This document shows positions 47,274 through 59,243 of a stretch of 64,000 nt of DNA, one piece after another. Under the pieces are notes generated by a model. That model was not told the origin of the DNA. It did not search any database and was given only the letters and a program-made list of their open reading frames with translations. The position numbers were made by a program, and so were the translations under genes. How positions within the stretch are numbered: position 1 is the stretch's first letter; every line of letters starts with the position of its first letter. Origin of the DNA: Nissolia schottii (taxonomy: Eukaryota; Streptophyta; Magnoliopsida; Fabales; Fabaceae); NCBI GenBank assembly GCA_003254905.1, contig QANU01048949.1, positions 229,176 to 293,175 of the forward strand, in the 5' to 3' direction.

Positions 47274-48624
47274 CAGTTCTGTTACATGTACACCCTTATT
47301 CCATACACCATACATATACCGGTATTATAATACTGTGGGCCCCATAAAATAACCACCTCATCCACTCTCTCTCGCATACTCACAAATGCGCGCGTGAAAG
47401 CCTCGTTCGTGGTCTTCACTCTCTTCCTCGAAAAAATGGGGTCATCCGCTTCCTTCGTTCCCTTCCTCGAATCATGTCGATTCAAAACGCATGATTTAAA
47501 CGCTCGTTGCTCTTCCTAAAAACAAAGACATTTTTTGTGTGGCCTGTGCATAATGTTTGCACATATGTCCACTTAATGTTTGCGCTTATGCCCACTTAAA
47601 GTTTGCACAACACATCAGAATCTTCATTTTTGTGCATCAATGACAGACACATTATGATTATATCCCATCATCTAATGTTTAATCATTAGAGCAAATAAAA
47701 ATTTATAATGTTTTATTTTATGTATTATTTGTTGAAAGGTTGAGAATGTGCCAAAATGTACATCCTCTTCCTAAAAAACAAAAACATTTATGTGGCCTTG
47801 TGGATAAATTTTGCACATATGTCCACTTAAAGTTTGCATTTATGCATATTTAAAGTTTGCACATTCTGCAACAAGTCATATTCTGCCTTTTGTGCATTTG
47901 TAACAAGTACACACTGCTTATCACACCACTTAGAGTTTATTCATGATGATATCTACAAAAAATCTATCAAAATGATAATATATATGCATTAATTATTCAA
48001 ATGTTGGCGATGTGCCAAAATGCACGTCCCCTACCTCGAACAAGGCATGACCTGTGCCGCGCTCATAATGTTTGTGCTCAAGCCCTATATTAATGTTTGC
48101 ACTTATGCCCATTTAAAGTTTGTACATTCTATTTTCTGTCATATAAAACTTCAAAACACTGTAATTTCACTTCATCGTCAACAATCAAAGACTCTCCATA
48201 AAAGTTCATCAAAAAAAGGTCCAAAAATTACCACAGATTCTTGTATTGCCATTTTTGATCACCAACCAACTAAGATTACGATTGTGTAAGTTTTGATTGT
48301 CGAATTTGCACTTGAAACTTTGATATCCATGGATGCTTATGATTTCCATGGAGCTTGCATTTTGTTTTAGAGGTGGTTATGGAGGATTTCAAATTCCATG
48401 GAGTTATCGATTTTAGTTTAGAGGTGGTTGAGGACGATTTTGTTACGATATGGTTGAGAAACCATCATGTATGAGATTCTGATTCAAATTGGAGCGCGGG
48501 TGGGAGTGCGTATTTTCCAAATAAGGAAAGTATATAGTATTTCGTATTAATTGACAGTGAAACCATATAGAACAATGGTGTATATACGGGTGTATGGATA
48601 TTAGGTGTACATGGAGCATTTTCG
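47274..48624. mobile_element. Non-autonomous Mutator-like element, copy B
   Basis: Flanked by 9-bp duplications with one mismatch (ATTAATTAT at 47265-47273, ATTAACTAT at 48625-48633). The left end CAGTTCTGTTACATGTAC is nearly identical to the left end of copy A. The right end, read inversely, is CGAAAATGCTCCATGTAC and also matches. CATACACC and GTATATACACC occur inside both ends. The interior repeats AAAGTTTGCAC or AATGTTTGC motifs but is shorter (1351 bp) and lacks the regular 265-bp array. No transposase is present. Confidence 0.85.
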
Positions 48625-48633
48625 ATTAACTAT

Positions 48634-49768
48634 ACAAATGGAAACAAAATCAACGTATTCGATAGAAATAAGCAAAATCACTCCAAATTCTTATCCTCTT
48701 TTTTTTTTTTTTGCAAATATTATACAAAGGCAGTTATTGTGATTTGGTGGAGTTTGAATTTGAATTATGAGTCAAATTAGCATGAAAATACAGGATCATA
48801 GAAAATGCTTCCCATCATAAATATTGAAGACATGAGGTAATGTGAGAATATTTATTGCCCTTTAGAAATTTTTGAAAGAAATGAAAAGAACAAAAAGAAG
48901 AAAAATTTATGAGTAGTCCATATTTTTTGTGGGGGGGGGTGCATGTTAAGTCAGAATCTCCACTAACCCATTATATGCCTAATAGTACAATGATAGGATA
49001 AGATAGAAAGAAAAGATTGTTATTCTATCTAAGGTTGTTGTTATATACACACACACATATATATAGAGAGAGAGAGAGAGGGGAATAACTTAAAATTTGA
49101 ATTTCTAATGATACCAACATGGGTGCCAAACATTTAGAATAATACATTAAATATAATGGCTGCAATTTTTTTTAAAAATTATTGCAAATGCTAATTTCCA
49201 AATTTTTTAAGAGTTTTTTTTTGTTATTTTTTGAATTATTTATTATTGTAGAAATATTGTAATCGTAAAGAACAAATATTGGACGTTTAAATTGCCACTA
49301 AAATTGAATTAATTATCAGCATTTTATTTGTAATTTCTTACAAGTTTAAATTTTCATTAAAATTTCTTATTGACTATCATTTTCAAATTTCGGAAATTAT
49401 GGAAAACCTATTGTAAGTTCCAAGTGTAATTATTATTTATTCAAAGTCAAAGTCAGTCATTTATGAAAATGAGTACTTGTAAAATTATTTAATTTTAAAA
49501 TAAACTCATATAAACCTATCAAAATGAAAACCTTAATCAACAACTCATTTTTAAGAAAACGCTAATTGCAAAATGGTATATCTAATATTTTCATTTGAGA
49601 TATAATCTGATATGTTGAAAACTGAATTAGAGTCTTTAGATTTAGAGGGATAAAACATAGTAGAAGTTAGTAATCATCAACAACAATTCGATAATCATTG
49701 TCGCTTTTCTATTTTCACATGTACATTATCATGTATATGATTTTTTATTTTATAGAGAAACACATTTG
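48634..49768. other. Intergenic DNA
   Basis: AT-rich with poly-T, poly-G and (AC)n(AT)n(AG)n runs at about 49048-49080. No gene is supported. Confidence 0.5.
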
Positions 49769-50525
49769 TGTTAGGAAATAATTCTCCTTATTTATTATTT
49801 TCATTATTATTTATTATTATTATATTGCACTCTATAAATATCTCAATACATCTCTCACGCATGCGTGGTGAGTTTCTCAACTCTTACATGGTATCAAAGC
49901 TACGTTGAACCCTAGCCCCAAACTGCCATCACCACCTTCCCTTCCTCCTCTTCTGCCCCCAAACCATGTACCAAACCTCTCGGAGCTCCGCCGCCTCTCT
50001 CAGCTCCGGTGCCGCTCGCAGCTTCGCCTCCTCTCTCTCCTCTCGCCTCCAACCTGCGGCCCAACTCACGCTTCCTCTCGCGCCTCCAAGATCCGTCGCT
50101 GCTGCCCTCCGCTTCGCTGCCTACCAGCGCGACCTCTGCTCGCTTGCTGCTCCCCTTCGCCACCCAGATCCGCCGCCCTCTTTCTTCTCGCGTGGCCTTC
50201 CAGATCTGCTCCCCTCGCGACCCAGATCTCACGCGGCCTACACCAGCACCTTGCCGCCGCTTGCTGCCAGCACGTCTGCCTGCACCAGCACCCTGCCGTC
50301 GTACAGCCTGCATCCTGCACCTGCCGCCAGCACGTCCGCCACCTGCCGACAGCTTGTGCTTGCTGTTGTTGCATTGCTTTGCTGGTTTCTCATTTGTTCT
50401 TCATTGTCTTATTTTTACCTTTGCTCCTTGTGCATCTATGGCCAACGACGCTACTTCGTCTCTTCCGTTTGCTACCATGGTTCACATGATTACAATTCGA
50501 CTGAACTCGGAAAATTTTCTCCTAT
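49769..50525 (+). mobile_element. 5' fragment of a copia LTR retrotransposon
   Basis: A short probable LTR (49769-49888) runs from TGTTAGG to CTCTTACA with an internal TATAAATA. It is followed at 49889 by TGGTATCAAAGC, close to the usual copia primer binding site complementary to initiator tRNA-Met. A GC-rich leader follows, then at about 50437 a gag start MANDATSSLP that reaches the typical copia phrase IRLNSENFLL before it ends near 50525. No 3' LTR or pol is seen, so it is a truncated remnant. The 194-codon Pro/Leu-rich frame over the leader is probably not a gene. Confidence 0.8.
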
Positions 50526-50908
50526 GATGTAAACAGGCTGCACTTGAAACATCTCTATTGACATTGAATAGTTTAAAATCTAGCATTTTTTGGAAGGAGA
50601 TTCCATTAGTCATAAGAAGAATTAAATAGGATATATTTTTATGAGGATTGAAAGCCAATGTCTTCTACTCCAAAATTGGTTAAAAGAATTTCAGCTTTCT
50701 AATTCAATTTTTTTTTCTAAGAAGAATCATCTAAAATCAATATTGCTTATTTTCTATTCTAAACGAAACAATTTTCTGAGCTACACGTCTTTATTTTGAA
50801 AAGAAAAACGTGATGCTATATTTCTATAAATCGAAGATAATGCATTGTTGTTGATTGTTGAAGGTAGTACTCCCTAATTAATTTGATTGTAGTAAAAAAG
50901 AAACTATA

Positions 50909-52877
50909 CACTACAAGAAAAACGATAGTTATATCGTCGATTTCGTTGTCAGAATTTTTTTTTATTACTGTCAGAATTTTAGTTTCCCATCGATTAAATC
51001 GTCGGAAAGGAGACCGACGGCATAAGCCTTGATGGTAACATATTACCGTCAGCTATCTCAATTCAATGGTAATTACTGTCAGGGTAAACCGATGCAAATG
51101 GCGGTTCAGGAATGATTCATACTGAACTGGTTACCGTTAACTAAAATTGATGAAAATAATATTAAAATTTTATTCAGTTTACCGTTGACTAAAATTGATG
51201 AAAATGTAATGATTTTTTATTTATAATTTTTGATGATTTACCATTGGAAAGAATCGACGGAAATAGATGTAATATTAATATGTGTCAAAATATACCGTCC
51301 AAAAACATTGATGATAATTATAAATATTTTATTAATATTTTGAAACTATTACCACTAGTATATTATTGTGAATAATGTCTGACGGTAAAAATAATTAATT
51401 AAATTATTATTTAATTAAATGCATAATTTAGTTTAATAAATTATTCAATTAAATAAAAAATAATTAAATTATTATTTAATTCAATAAATTATATATAAAT
51501 AATATTTAATTATATAATTATTGAATTAAATAAATATTAAATTCAATAATATTTTTACTAAATATAATCAATAATTCAATAGTTATCTAATACAAAAATA
51601 TGACATTCCATATAGAATATAAAAATTTAATTTAAAATTTAATTAAATAAATGTATATTTAATTCATTGATTTTTTTAATTAAATGGAATGTATAACCAA
51701 ATATTTATATATTTATTTTAATACATAAATAATAAATTATCCTTATAAGCAATTTAATATTAAAAATGAATTTGTGCAATAATTATAAAAATTAACTTAA
51801 CATAATATAACATTAAAATCATTAAACATTAACCTAAAATAATTTTTTTAAACTAAACATAATTAATTAAATTAAACATTAACATAAATTAATTAAATTA
51901 AACATTAACATAAATTAATTAACTTAATATAACATAACATAGTTCATATAACATATAATCTAACAAAAATAAACCTAATTAATATAACATACATTATAAC
52001 ATATAATCTAACAAAATTAATATAACATATTATAAATCTAAAAAAATTAACAACCTAATTAAAACTTTGTAAAAAATTAATCTATCAACCTAATGAATTT
52101 ATTTTAATCTAAACAACCTAATTCACAAAATCAATCTAACAATCAAATATACTTATTTAAATCTACCAACCTAATCTAACAACCTAACATATTCTACCAA
52201 AAAAAGAAAAAAAAAACATGGATATGTGAAGGCGTATCGAGAGTGATGATGGCAGGACAGTGGTGGGGTGTGGTGGGGCAGCGGCACAAAAAAAAATTCT
52301 GGGGGCAGGGAGAGGACGAGGGCGAAGGAGTTCAGGTTGTGGAGAATGAATGAGGAATGAGGGAGGGGATGGAGGCGGAAACTGTATATATAGTCTCCGT
52401 CAGGTCGCGGCCATTAATGGCGCTGCATCGTTACGAATGTTACAAACCTGGAAAAACGTGTGTCTCCTCATATTTTGAAGTTGTTATCGTTGAAAATATC
52501 CAACATCAAGTTGTCGAACATTACAAATGTGGGGAAGAAGTGTGTCCCCTCATATTTTCAAATTGTTACCGTCAGACATATCCGATGGTAACTTGTCAAA
52601 CGTTACGAACGTGAAAAAACATGTGTCTCCTCATATTTCGAAGCTGTTATTGTGAAAAATATCCAACAGTAATTTTAAACTAATAAATACTAGTAATTTA
52701 ATATTTATTTATTTATTTTACCATCAAAAATTGCTGACGGTAAAACTTTGTGCCACCACGTGTCGTTGGGCGCCAAACATTACTGTTGATTTTACCATCT
52801 AATATTTTTTTTATGGTAATCGTGGCCAAAATTGATACGGTTTGTCCTAAAAGCTGTTACTATCAATTTTCTTAGTG
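50909..52877. mobile_element. Non-autonomous CACTA (En/Spm) element
   Basis: It begins CACTACAAGAAAAA, the canonical plant CACTA terminus, and ends with a slightly damaged TTTTCTTAGTG (two bases missing from the inverse). Subterminal regions are full of short direct and inverted copies of GACGGTAA/TTACCGTC-type motifs. The interior is AT-rich with no transposase. A 3-bp target duplication is not clear (ATA on the left, TTT on the right). Confidence 0.85.
52439..52680. repeat. Three tandem 82-bp units in the CACTA element
   Basis: Units begin at about 52439, 52520 and 52602 with GTTACAAACC-like starts and share TGTGTCTCCTCATATTT and a TATCCAACA-type end. The 85-codon frame over them is a by-product of the repeat. 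Confidence 0.85.
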
Positions 52878-55800
52878 TTTTCTGACAATAATTCTGTCAG
52901 ATTAGTAGCCAACGATAATTAACATGTTTCTAGAAGTGGTACTTGAATTGTATACATGATGCATGCCTCTTTTCAGAAATAATTGTTTCTGAAAACCAAT
53001 GGGTTCGCCATTTTTCATTGCTATTAAATAAAAAAAAAAACCAATGGTTATTATTTTCATATATACATTATTATTTAAATCTTTATTGATAGAAATGAAT
53101 GCTAATTACTCGAACAATGCATTATTCTTTTTTAAATAAATAAAAAAATGCATTATTCTTTTTTTACGGTTGCTTTTTGGCGACAAAACAAATCCAAAAA
53201 TGGCTAAAAATTGTGATAACAGAGGAATTAAGCCGGAAGATTTGAGGTCTGCTTCATACAACTGCTATTTAGGCAAGTCTTAGCCGCCTTGATTAGCATA
53301 CAAATCGAGGTATACTATAGGATACAAACAAAAGTATAATACAATATCATACAAAAGCATGTATAACAAAACAAAAGAACAAAAAATTGATGCCACACAT
53401 TCGGTCCACTTCAGCTCATCATTGATTTGCATAGCAACTTGACAGCAAATAGAGGCATAGGATCGCATTTGCAAAATTGAAGAGAAAAGCAACAAACATT
53501 ATCATATCAGCATCATTTCTTTGCTAGCGGGATTGAGTGAGGAAGATCAATTTAGTGTAGATCCAAAGCAGATATTGTACGCCTATCACCCCAAAAAAAT
53601 ATACTTAAGAAATAAATTATCCATTAAAAACATCGAACAAAATTAATAAACATCTATTAGGCAACAAATTTTCTACACAATAAATTGCAGAGGGATGTAT
53701 TTAAAAAATGCATAAAAATAATGGTATTAGTGGTAGCCAAACTCCCTTACTAGGTACTTCTGCTTTTCTCCATACCCATACCACAATGGCTAATGAAGAA
53801 TAAGGAAAATCTCAACAGAACCAACAACCTGTCTTCATTAATACTCAATTAAGACATTTTTCCTGTACTTGTCCTTCATTTGCTATATACAACTCACTTT
53901 TTCTATACCTGTATCTAATTAAGTAGATTGAATTAATTAAGTAGAGAAGCAAAGGTAAGGTATAATTGTTTCACTTACCTCTTCACAGTCAAAACACATA
54001 TTAATTCAATGTATTCAGAAAGTTTCATTCTTTCAACAATTTTAACATGCAAAAAGGGCAAGAATATATTAGAGCATTACAACTTTTTCAATGTAACTGG
54101 AAAAGAGAAAAAATAAATAAATGAAAAAGCAAGCAAAGATAACAACTTCCCCAAATAGGCCTCCAAGTCTTTGTATTATTTGGGTCTCAAATAATACCAC
54201 CATGACAAACTCTTTGCTTTCAAGCATAATTTCTTATAACATTCAATAAAAATCAATCTCTCTCATAGCACATATAAAAATTGTTTGAAATCTATGTAAC
54301 TAAAAATGAGTACTTGAATTCACCACATAGCACATACCCATACCCTTAATGAGAAGAAGAATTCTAATAACAAAGAAGGATATCAGTTAAAATTTGAAAT
54401 TAAAAGTTGAAATTGTACTATTATACACTTAAAGGCATTTCACCAAAAACTTGGTAGACACTATAGTAATCCTATCCCAAACATACGCCAAGAGAAAAAA
54501 GAAAAAAAAAACCAGCAAGCTTGGTCTTCGAAATCATTAGAAGATAACACATGATAGCCACAATAGTAATATTGCATCACAATTGCATTAAGGTATTCAA
54601 GATTTAGAAGGTCTATAAAAGTCTCATTATAGTACTCCAAAGCAACGATTCTCAAGATAAAATTCCTTTCTAGTGTCTATGAATTGGAATCAATACAAAA
54701 TGTCTCTAAATGCAAGTATTTAGCATCAAAACTTTCAATTAGACTTGGTGCATTGGAAGATAGGATTCAAATCATGAATAGCCTCTCTATTTTTCTTACC
54801 CATGCATAAAATAGCCATGTGTGACCACCTTCTCATTCCACAAAGACTACAACAAACTTATATCCAAATGGATTACTAAAGTACCTTGCCTAAGAATGGC
54901 TGCAAATCCAGTAACAACTTGTTCAACCAATCATCCTGCAGAACAAATCAACATCAACGTGAAAACAAAGATAATAAAAACTGCGGACTATCTAGAAGCA
55001 AAGAACGGAGAAGAAGAAAAAAAGCAAAAAAAACTTCAATGGGACCATCTACAAATTTAATTATGTTAATATCTTATCCTTTTGCCTTGCATATATATAT
55101 ATATAGCAACCACTGCCACCGCCGACCTCATCACTGTCGGAATCATTGTCCATCCTGAAGCGCTCGTCGCAGACCTCATTGAAAAAATGGAAATAGAAAA
55201 TGCATTGGAAATAACCAGAAATAAATTTGAAGACCATAAAAGGCTAGATTAAAGTTGAATTTTCAAGCTAGACCATTTTTTAAACCTAAACACAGTAGCT
55301 CTAAAACTCAAATCAACACCATAACCCAAATCAAACTCTCATTCATTGCAAACCATTGCTGTTGGCATATCCTTGCCGCGAGAAGGAAAAAAAAATGAAA
55401 GCAGAGCCACACTTACTTTAAAAAATAAATAGCCTCGCACATGCTCTGCAGTTGTCGTCGACATCACTCTGCTACTATGTGCCTACTCCATCGTCCCTAC
55501 AATCGTCCGGTTGCAATCGCGTTCCAGTGCCCAGGAGTCATGCTCCATTGCCAAGCTCCACTGTTGCTTTCATCTTAGGCTATGCCAACTGCGCCGCTGA
55601 ACCCTGATTACATCATCTACCACCACGAATCAAAGAAGAAGAATAAGAAGTAGGAGAAGCGGCGGAAGAAGAAGCTTTGCAGATCTTTTTTTTTTTTTTT
55701 GGTAAAGAGCTTGCACAAAACATGAGAAAGGGGAAAAAAATTAGAAAACATAAAAGAGATAGAAATGAGAAAAAACTTAAAAAGGAACAGAGTAGTCAAA

Positions 55801-56621
55801 GTTTTTCTTGAAAGCCTTTATGTCAGTCTTAGTATATGAAATGAATTTATGATATACATTGAAAAATAAAAGAAAGATGTATAAAAAAAGAAAATGGGAG
55901 AATGAATTGATTGTTCATATTGGAATGAAGATAAATGAAATTGTTAATTTTAAAATCAGAATTGAGTTAATCTCATCCGTAAATCAATAATCATTAGTTC
56001 ATTACTCTAATCCAATGACAGGAAATGACTTAACTTTAGAAAGGTCCTAAGCATGCCATGTCATCATCATTCTGGCTAAAATTACTTAGCTATTAGAATA
56101 TTTATAGGAAATGATTAGAAATTCAAATTCAAAGGCAAATAACGTTGAAGTGTTTGACTGTGCTTAGTAGTAAATTACAAAACAAATACTGCTCGCAGCA
56201 TGAATGCATCTTGCCTGGAACGCCATTTGCAAAACTGAACCTGGACGCTTGTGCAGTTAGGTTCACGGGAAAATGTCGCAATTACGACTAGATTCATTCT
56301 CAACCGTTCCCATAAGTCAAGCTGTAATCAAGAGATTTATTTATGTATAAATACGACGCCGGTTCCCTTCTTGTCACTGTGACTCCATCTTCCTGTCATC
56401 TCTCCCCCTTACCTTTATGTGAACACCATTTGGCCATTTGAACGACATCGCAGCGCATACCCCGGCCCCACCATTCATTTATTTGTAAACATGTATATAT
56501 GCACCTTCACAACATTCCGAAAACCTTACCCCTAATTCCTCTCCTCTTTTGTTTATGCAATTGAGCTCTTCCTTAATTCTCTTTCAGGAGATCGAATTAA
56601 CGCTTGGATTTATATATATAA
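52878..56621. other. Intergenic DNA, DUF506 promoter at its end
   Basis: No gene was recognised in about 3.7 kb. It holds (AT)n at 55088-55103, several A-rich tracts and a GC-richer block at 55110-55620. A TATA-like TATATATG near 56493 is a candidate for the downstream DUF506 gene. Confidence 0.45.
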
Positions 56622-57943
56622 ATGGCGAGGATTCCGGTGAGGTTTGAGAGGGTAGCGGCGGCCTTTGACGCTGACGTCGCGCGCGTGAGGCTCTGCGAGA
56701 GCAGCGGGAGCGAGCACTCGCCGGATAGCGCGGCTGATTTATCAGAGCTCGTGAAGTCGTTCATGGAGAGAGAGGGAGAAGACGGTGGTGCCGCTGTTCG
56801 CCACAGCAAAGATCGTGGGATTGGAGAAGAAGAAGGAGAAGAAGACGTGGAGAATCTGGAGAAGAGGGAGATGCTGCAGGGATTATTTGATGATGCTGAT
56901 GATAAAGATGACCGGAGCGCCAAGGAAAAGATTAGGAGAGAAGCTGAAGTACTCGCTGCATGCAGTGCCGATTCCTCGCCGCCAGGATTCAAACGCCGGT
57001 TGATGTCTTACTTGCAGGAGAGAGGTTTTGATGCTGGTTAGTAATTTAAGATATTGCGTCCATTCACGTGTTATGTAACATTGAATTGAATTTTAATAAA
57101 ATATGATTTTGATGCTGATTAATAATTTAAGATACTGCATCTATTCATGTACTATGTAGCATTAAATTAAATCTTAATAGTATATAAGTTGCATAAAAAT
57201 TCCATTTAATTATAAATAGCATATCGTAAATTGTAGATGAATCTAAATAATAAAACTCTTAATCTAATTTGTTTGTTACCGATCAATGTCTTCATATTTG
57301 ATTTATTTTTAATCGTTTTTCTATGCAAAGCTAAATGCCAAAGTTAACTCGATTCATTCCGGCACATTTTTAATTGAAAGCATTTTGATATATTTTTTAC
57401 CTTGTATGCGCAGGGCTTTGTAAATCTAAGTGGGAGAAAAATAAAAGATTCCCAGCTGGTGACTATGAATACGTGGATGTGAATTTTGCTGGAAAGCGCT
57501 ACATCGTTGAAGCTTCTCTTGCTGCAGAGTTTGAAATAGCTCGCCCCACGAATCAATACTCTTCCATGCTAGATGTTTTCCCTACGGTGTTTGTGGGTAA
57601 AGTGGAAGAGCTCAAGAGGGTCGTGAGGCTGATGTGCACTGCTATTAAGGACTCCATGAAAAGCGTGGACCTGCATATACCTCCATGGAGGCGAAATGGC
57701 TACATGCAAGCCAAGTGGTTTAGTTCTTACAGGCGAACAACTAATGAGGTTGCAACCAAAGATGTGTCACAATATCCTTTGGCTCTGGACGCTTTTTCTG
57801 TTCGAAGGTCCATTGGATTTGAAGCACGGCCTGTGAATTCGTACAACTGCAGGGATGATTATAGGAGGAAAAACGCTTTCAGAATTGGCCATTTGACCGC
57901 TGCATTTGGTGCTGATAGATTTGGGGTACAAATGCAATTATAG
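56622..57943 (+). CDS. DUF506 (PDDEXK-like) family protein
   Basis: Two exons (56622-57036 and 57414-57943) give 314 aa, joined as FDAGLCKSKWE. The N-terminal half has FERVAAAFD, SGSEHSPDSAADLSELVKSF and a Lys/Glu-rich stretch. The conserved core follows: RRLMSYLQERGFDAGLCKSKWE, FPAGDYEYVDV, RYIVEASLAAEFEIARPTNQY, PTVFVGKVEELKRVVRLMC, MKSVDLHIPPWRRNGYMQAKW. This matches the plant DUF506 family, predicted to adopt a PDDEXK nuclease-like fold. Some members respond to stress or act in root-hair growth, but biochemical activity is not established. The start at 56622 is the first in-frame ATG after a TATATATATA stretch. The intron carries a partial tandem duplicate of the donor region. Confidence 0.92.
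57026..57187. repeat. 81-bp tandem duplication spanning the DUF506 exon 1 donor
   Basis: Two adjacent units (57026-57106 and 57107-57187) start TTTTGATGCTG and share TAATTTAAGATA and ATGTA(A/G)CATT. The first unit carries the working donor GTTAGT; in the second the same position reads ATTAAT. The duplication therefore copied the exon end, and the copied donor is lost. Confidence 0.85.
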
Positions 57944-58636
57944 TCATATGATAGTTGATGCTACATATGTTCATAGAAGTGTTTTGTTTTAGTGATTGGT
58001 GTTCTTTAGTGATTTTGTCAAGTGCCTTATTGCTCGGGCCAGAAGAAGATTTGTCTGGTGCATACCTCTGGCGAAATTTTTGCCTATTGAGTTGGACAAA
58101 GGATGATTGGTAGTTTTTTTTGTTTACTGGAGATGATAACAATTATTGTGAACATCACTGTAAAGTATATATAATTGGTTGTTATCTAATGTTAATACTC
58201 TGCAAATGAAGTGGCAATTAAATTGATAGAGCCTTGGAATATGCATAGCTGCATGCAGCACACAAACAAATCTGGTTGGTAGAGTTGTTGAAATTGATGT
58301 TTCTGAATTACAACTAATAGAAATTATTCGTCAATGGACAATTATACATGAATTAAAAGACAAAACTGTTATATAGATTTTCTGTGATCTTTAACAAGAA
58401 GACAAAGTTGAAATAAATTAAATTAATAAAATTATCATTAAAATTACATTGTCTTAATTTAAACATTTATAAAATAATAATGGAATGAATATTTTTAAAA
58501 AATTAGGAGAAATTGGGAGGAATTATTTTATTATTTAATATTTTTCACAAAATTTATTTTATTATTTAATATTTTCATGAAATTTATTTTAGTTGAATAC
58601 GAAAATTAAAATGTTAAAGCACTCATGATATGAAAA
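57944..58636. other. DUF506 3' flank
   Basis: Probable 3' UTR followed by AT-rich spacer. Nothing else is supported. Confidence 0.5.
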
Positions 58637-59234
58637 GAAATGTTTTGTGTGCAACTCTTCCTAATAAGCGTTTCTTTTCATTTTTTTTATTCTTTATTTT
58701 TTTTTCTCTTCTTCACTAATCTCCCATAATTTTTTTCATCTTCATCTTATTCTTTATGAATCTAAGTTTTCATTTTTGTTTCCATCATATTCGTTGTTTT
58801 TGTTTTTCAAATGTTTGTGCATATATTTAAGAAAGTTTGTACATGTTCATTCAAAAGTTTGTGTATGTGAATACAAAAATTTTATTCTTCATTTCGTTTC
58901 CATCATATTTTTTATTTCTAGTTGTTGAAAAGTTTATGTACATCAATTCAAAAGTTTATGCACATCAATTCAAAAGTTTGTGCATATGCTTTAAAATGTT
59001 TATGCATGGTAAATAGTAAGTCTAAAAGCTTAAAGTGTGAGTGAGGAGATGGAAAGAAATAACTTTTTTATATTTAATACGTCACATACTTGGTTTGATT
59101 TGATTTCGTATTTGAAAAAGTTTGTGCATGTATGTAGAAAAAAGTTGTACATGTATATGCAATAGTTTGTGCACTCGGTGTCATTGTTTAAACCATGGGT
59201 TGACAACTTTTGAGTTGTACTCCTAACATTACTT
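58637..59234. mobile_element. Small Mutator-like element C with the shared internal motif
   Basis: Flanked by identical 9-bp repeats ATATGAAAA (58628-58636 and 59235-59243). The left end is GAAATGTTTTGTGTGCAACTC; the right end, read inversely, is AAGTAATGTTAGGAGTACAACTC, an imperfect terminal inverted repeat. The 598-bp interior contains about ten copies of AAAGTTTGTGCAT-like motifs, as in elements A and B, but the termini differ from theirs. No coding capacity is seen. Confidence 0.7.
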
Positions 59235-59243
59235 ATATGAAAA

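Noticed and set aside
49905..50489. 194-codon plus-strand frame rich in Pro, Leu and Ala
   Set aside because: It covers the leader of a copia fragment; overlapping long frames in other phases and strand show that high GC, not coding, keeps it open.
52357..52614. 85-codon frame in the CACTA element
   Set aside because: It is made of the 82-bp tandem repeat and has no protein-like features.
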